A stretch of 17,265 bases of DNA. It comes from JBIKWN01 sp044376365. Lineage in GTDB: Bacteria; Bdellovibrionota_C; UBA2361; JBIKWN01. The DNA lies in the NCBI GenBank assembly GCA_044376365.1, contig JBILLA010000034.1, positions 1 to 17,265 on the forward strand. Direction: 5' to 3'. How positions within the stretch are numbered: position 1 is the first letter of the stretch; every line of letters begins with the position of its first letter. The translations under genes were made by a program, and so were the position numbers. The notes under the pieces were generated by a model that was not told the DNA's origin, did no database searches, and worked only from the letters and a program-made list of their open reading frames with translations. This document shows positions 14,048 to 17,265 of the stretch, piece by piece.

Positions 14048-15265
14048 TTACTCAGGACCTCTTCTTAAGAATGTTGGGATATCAAACTTATCCTCGTCTT
14101 CTGCGCTCGCCATCACTGATAGCTTTTTGAGCTTAATCACATCTGACTGCGGAGCTTTCTTACTAAAACTTCCTGTTTGCTCAACTGAAGCAGCCAGTCC
14201 TGTCGCAGCAGGCGCTGATGCTGTTTGAGTAGTAGAGAAGCTTGATAGTTGTGCGGCACCAGCATTTGTTGATGAAAATGTTGTTCCAGATGAAACAGCA
14301 TCTCTATCTCCAAAACCTGTTGCAATGACCGTCACCTGTACTCGATCCTCAAGTTGCGGATCAATGACCATACCCCAGATGATGTTTGCCTCTTCGTGAG
14401 CCTCTGAGTGAATAAGCTCTGCAGCTTCGTTCACTTCTTGAAGCGTTACATCACGAGACGCTGTAAAGTTAATAAGAACACCACGGGCACCATGGATAGA
14501 GATATCTTCAAGCAGCGGAGAAGAAACTGCTTTCTGAGCAGCTTCAACAGCTCGGTTCTCACCAGAAGAATCACCAGTACCCATCATCGCCATGCCCATC
14601 TCTGACATAACTGCACGTACGTCAGCGAAGTCGACGTTGACAAGACCTTCATAGGTGATCAGATCAGAGATACCTTTCACAGCTTGATAGAGAATATCAT
14701 CTGCTCTTCTGAATGTATCAAGAAGTGATGTATTACGTCCCGCAATTGAAAGCAGACGCTGGTTAGGAATTGTAATGAGCGTATCAACTTGTTTGCGGAG
14801 CTCTTCAATACCACGCTCAGCATTTTTCATGCGGCGCTTACCTTCAAAAAGGAAAGGTTTTGTGACCACGCCTACAGTTAAACAACCAAGCTCTTTAGCA
14901 ACTTCAGCAACAACTGATGCACCAAGCGTTCCCGTACCGCCGCCCATACCAGCAGTAATGAAAACCATATCTGCACCATGGAGTGCTTTACGGATTGATT
15001 CAAGGCTCTCACGAGCAGCCGCGTATCCAACATCTGGATCAGCACCAGCACCAAGGCCCTTTGTAATTTCATCACCAAGTTGAATTTTGTTGATAGCTTC
15101 ACAGGAGGAAAGCGCCTGTGAGTCAGTGTTTGCAGCAAAGAACTCAACGCCAGCGAGCCCTCCCTTTATCATATTGTTGACGGCATTTAATCCGGCGCCA
15201 CCAATCCCAAATACTTTAATGTTGGCCGTATTAGGATGATGCTTTTTACCAGCTTCGGTTGTCAT
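14048..15265 (-). CDS. ftsZ: Cell division GTPase FtsZ
   Basis: Tubulin homologue that polymerises into the division ring. 405 residues: nucleotide domain with GIGGAGLNAVNNM (20-32), NTDSQAL, and AGMGGGTGTLG (105-115); T7 loop NVDFADV (210-216) whose aspartates activate GTP hydrolysis in the next subunit; a Ser/Thr/Ala-rich linker (about 325-385); and the conserved C-terminal peptide DIPTFLRRGP that binds FtsA. The tubulin signature normally reads GGGTGTG; here the seventh position is L114, with frame and length intact (codon at 14926-14924). ATG at 15265 has AAGG nine bases upstream. It is separated from ftsA by 249 bases, which may hold its own promoter, though no convincing -10 was found. 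Confidence 0.97.
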   Translation of the reverse strand: MTTEAGKKHHPNTANIKVFGIGGAGLNAVNNMIKGGLAGVEFFAANTDSQALSSCEAINKIQLGDEITKGLGAGADPDVGYAAARESLESIRKALHGADMVFITAGMGGGTGTLGASVVAEVAKELGCLTVGVVTKPFLFEGKRRMKNAERGIEELRKQVDTLITIPNQRLLSIAGRNTSLLDTFRRADDILYQAVKGISDLITYEGLVNVDFADVRAVMSEMGMAMMGTGDSSGENRAVEAAQKAVSSPLLEDISIHGARGVLINFTASRDVTLQEVNEAAELIHSEAHEEANIIWGMVIDPQLEDRVQVTVIATGFGDRDAVSSGTTFSSTNAGAAQLSSFSTTQTASAPAATGLAASVEQTGSFSKKAPQSDVIKLKKLSVMASAEDEDKFDIPTFLRRGPE

Positions 15266-15514
15266 TGAATTCTACCTTTGTTTATCTAATCAAAAAAACA
15301 CTGTTACTTTAGGTTACTTAAACTAAAATAGCGTCAAAGTAAAGCGTAAAGTCAGAGCAAGGGGGAGTAAAACTACCAAATTTTTTAAGACTACTCGAAT
15401 TTAATGTGAGGCTGAACGTTTTCAGTCAGTTACTCTCGTTGTTCGGGAAGACCCTACAGATAGATTGTAGCCAAAACCCCTTCGTCTGATAGCTTTGGTG
15501 GCGGATACTATAGA
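15266..15514 (-). other. ftsA-ftsZ intergenic region
   Basis: 249 bases without a gene. On the minus strand it contains a T7 run close to the ftsZ ribosome site, a TTGACG hexamer near 15337, and repeated AGTAAC motifs. No convincing -10 partner, terminator or RNA fold was identified. An A/T-rich regulatory region for ftsZ is the likeliest use. Confidence 0.3.
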
Positions 15515-16744
15515 CTAAAAATGCTCACCGAACCAGTTAGCAACTTTTTTAATCGATTGGCTCAAGAAATTTCCCCGACCCTGTGACGCACGAGAAGTGC
15601 TCTTTGTTGCATCACCGTAGAGCACGAGGCCAAAACTAGCTGCATGCGCTGGATCTTTGATGAGATCGGAAAGTCCCTGTGCCCCACGAGGGAAACCAAC
15701 ACGGACGGGAGCACTAAAAACACTTTCAGCAAGCTCAGCGATACCAACCTGATTGGCAACGCCACCTGTTAATACAATGCCGCTATGAATGAGCTGATCT
15801 GCTTTCGCATTAATAAGCTCTCCGATAACCACTTGAAATATCTCGGTGAGGCGCGGCTCGATAATCTCTGCTAACCACTGCTTTGAGAGGACACGATCCT
15901 CACGTTCACCTGTTGATGTTACAGAGAGCGTTTCATCATGTTGAATAAGTGACGGTAGCGCACAACCATGCAAACACTTTAACTCCTCTGCCGCCTCAAT
16001 AGGGGTTCGCAGAAGCAGCGCAATATCATTAGAAATATGATTTCCACCAACAGGCAAGACAAATGAATGTTTCACTGCACCATTATGAAAAACGGTCACA
16101 TCAGTGGTACCACCACCAATATCAATGACACACACACCAAGATCCTGTTCTTCATCTGTCACAACAGCACGACCCGATGCAATACCAGCACTCACCACAT
16201 CATTCACCGTTAAGCCGCAACGGTTCGCACATTTCACAATATTCTCGGCACTTGCTACAGCTCCCGTTACCATGTGCACACGAGCTTCAAGGCGCACACC
16301 ATGAATCCCTACTGGGTCTTTAATAGAATCTTGATCATCAACAATAAATTCTTGTGGCAAAACATGAAGCACTTCACGGTCCATCGGAATAGCAACTGCT
16401 TTAGCAGCTTCGATAACTCGTTCAACGTCATCGATTCGAACTTCTTTATGCTTGATAGCAACAACGCCATTACTCGAAAGCCCTTTAATATGAGCACCAG
16501 AGAGCGAGCAGTACACTGATGATACTTCAATCCCAGCCATTGACTCAGCTTGCTTGAGTGCCTGCTGAATACCAGCGATGGTATTATCAATGTTGATGAC
16601 CACACCTTTCCGTAAGCCTCGAGACGGCGCAACACCGACACCAATGACTTCGTGGCGACTTGGATCGGACATATCGGTGATCACTATTTTGGTTTGTGAA
16701 GTACCAATATCAAGTGCAGTAACAATGTGAGGATTGCGAGTCAT
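15515..16744 (-). CDS. ftsA: Cell division protein FtsA
   Basis: Actin-like ATPase that tethers FtsZ to the membrane and recruits later division proteins. 409 residues: phosphate-1 motif ALDIGTSQTKI (10-20), the 1C domain in the first half (SHS2-like, about 80-160), phosphate-2 VIDIGGGTTDVTVF (206-219), adenosine motif SGIVLTGGVAN (321-331), and a C-terminal amphipathic membrane helix FLSQSIKKVANWFGEHF (393-409). Length and motif order are normal. The start ATG at 16744 has only a short GAG upstream. It follows ftsQ by 48 bases and precedes ftsZ in the usual order. Confidence 0.96.
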   Translation of the reverse strand: MTRNPHIVTALDIGTSQTKIVITDMSDPSRHEVIGVGVAPSRGLRKGVVINIDNTIAGIQQALKQAESMAGIEVSSVYCSLSGAHIKGLSSNGVVAIKHKEVRIDDVERVIEAAKAVAIPMDREVLHVLPQEFIVDDQDSIKDPVGIHGVRLEARVHMVTGAVASAENIVKCANRCGLTVNDVVSAGIASGRAVVTDEEQDLGVCVIDIGGGTTDVTVFHNGAVKHSFVLPVGGNHISNDIALLLRTPIEAAEELKCLHGCALPSLIQHDETLSVTSTGEREDRVLSKQWLAEIIEPRLTEIFQVVIGELINAKADQLIHSGIVLTGGVANQVGIAELAESVFSAPVRVGFPRGAQGLSDLIKDPAHAASFGLVLYGDATKSTSRASQGRGNFLSQSIKKVANWFGEHF

Positions 16745-16792
16745 ATAATCTCAAAATTAAACAGAGTTTGCATATTGGGCAAGGGGTAAATA

Positions 16793-17265
16793 TCACTGCT
16801 TGACAGCAGAAGTATCCCCTACTTTTTTAACGCTTTTTGTTGTCGGCGTAACCTGGGGAGTAGAAAAACTGACCACAGCCAACTTGTTATAGGCAAGGTC
16901 TATCTTTTGGACCTCATGGAGCTTCTCACGAATCTCGGGCAAGATTAGTTTTAGACGCATCACTTCATCTTCAAAGGCCTTTGGATCGCCCCAGCTTGTA
17001 TCAAATTGCACGACAAATGAGGCACGTGATGGCTTTGCAAGGAGCTCTCCATCAGGAAGCAATTCAAGTCGTGAGAACTGAAAGCCTGTGATCTTTTCTA
17101 ATATGACAAAACGCTCCTTCATATATTCAAAGCGCGCGCGTACCTGATCAGGACTCGCATCATCCGTCATCATTCCCGCAATAATTTTGGGACGCGGAGC
17201 GTCTGGAGCCAGCATCTTCTCAAGAGACGCAGCAAGATCAACTGCCGGAATCGCCGCAATCGAAA
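16793..17265 (-). CDS. ftsQ: Cell division protein FtsQ, C-terminal part (runs off window)
   Basis: Bitopic periplasmic divisome protein linking FtsA/FtsZ-side proteins to FtsB/FtsL. Only the last 157 codons are visible; the frame stays open to the right edge. The visible part has the mixed alpha/beta character of the FtsQ C-terminal domain: a segment around RARFEYMKERF, then SRLELLPDGELLAK, ASFVVQFDTSW, a helix EDEVMRLKLILPEI, and KIDLAYNKLAVVSF, which matches the family's closing 'IDLRY..' strand. The tail TTKSVKKVGDTSAVKQ is basic. The POTRA domain and membrane anchor lie outside the window. The assignment rests on these features and on its place upstream of ftsA. Confidence 0.78.
   Translation of the reverse strand, partial: SIAAIPAVDLAASLEKMLAPDAPRPKIIAGMMTDDASPDQVRARFEYMKERFVILEKITGFQFSRLELLPDGELLAKPSRASFVVQFDTSWGDPKAFEDEVMRLKLILPEIREKLHEVQKIDLAYNKLAVVSFSTPQVTPTTKSVKKVGDTSAVKQ

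Noticed and set aside
14915..14944. Frameshift or sequencing error explaining the FtsZ Leu
   Set aside because: The reading frame and residue count through the T4 loop match the family exactly; only substitutions are needed.

Overview
The window reads as a chromosomal segment of a heterotrophic Gram-negative-type bacterium of moderate G+C content (estimated by eye, not counted). It carries core genes (guaA, zwf, tal, and an ftsQ-ftsA-ftsZ block) together with acyl-CoA and propionyl/methylmalonyl-CoA metabolism genes. A REP-associated (RayT-like) tyrosine transposase, a stand-alone biotin carrier protein, and a methylmalonyl-CoA mutase catalytic subunit without a B12 domain fit several delta-proteobacterial or allied lineages. 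I cannot fix the taxon from sequence alone. No rRNA, tRNA, CRISPR array or phage gene was seen.

Layout. Positions 1-3269 hold, on the minus strand, guaA, an IclR-family regulator and the start of an acyl-CoA dehydrogenase that runs off the left edge. Readable promoters lie upstream of guaA and of the regulator. An overlapping terminator and promoter lie in front of the dehydrogenase. Positions 3139-4922 form an island: a RayT-like transposase and an unrecognised 106-residue ORF, bounded by a 20-base exact inverted repeat, with a third degenerate copy just upstream of the transposase start. Positions 4923-11053 are a tight minus-strand run read as methylmalonyl-CoA mutase - transaldolase - glucose-6-phosphate dehydrogenase - 6-phosphogluconolactonase - acyl-CoA dehydrogenase. 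This combines the oxidative pentose phosphate branch (NADPH) with acyl-CoA catabolism. Divergent from it, 11109-13947 on the plus strand encodes an acyl-CoA (propionyl-CoA) carboxylase beta subunit, a small 78-residue protein resembling carboxylase epsilon or OadG-type subunits, a biotin carboxyl carrier protein, and a 208-residue protein of unknown function. A strong hairpin separates this from the convergent division genes ftsZ (14048-15265), ftsA (15515-16744) and the C-terminal part of ftsQ (16793-17265), all on the minus strand.

How the genes fit together. The two divergent units at about 11.05 kb supply the carboxyltransferase, the biotin carrier and the mutase catalytic half of the propionyl-CoA to succinyl-CoA route. 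The biotin carboxylase, the epimerase and the B12-binding mutase subunit must be encoded elsewhere if the route is complete. The acyl-CoA dehydrogenases would feed acyl-CoA oxidation, and zwf/pgl/tal would supply NADPH and sugar-phosphate interconversion. The division block is a standard FtsQ/FtsA/FtsZ order, but FtsZ has an unusual leucine in its otherwise near-invariant GTP-binding glycine loop.
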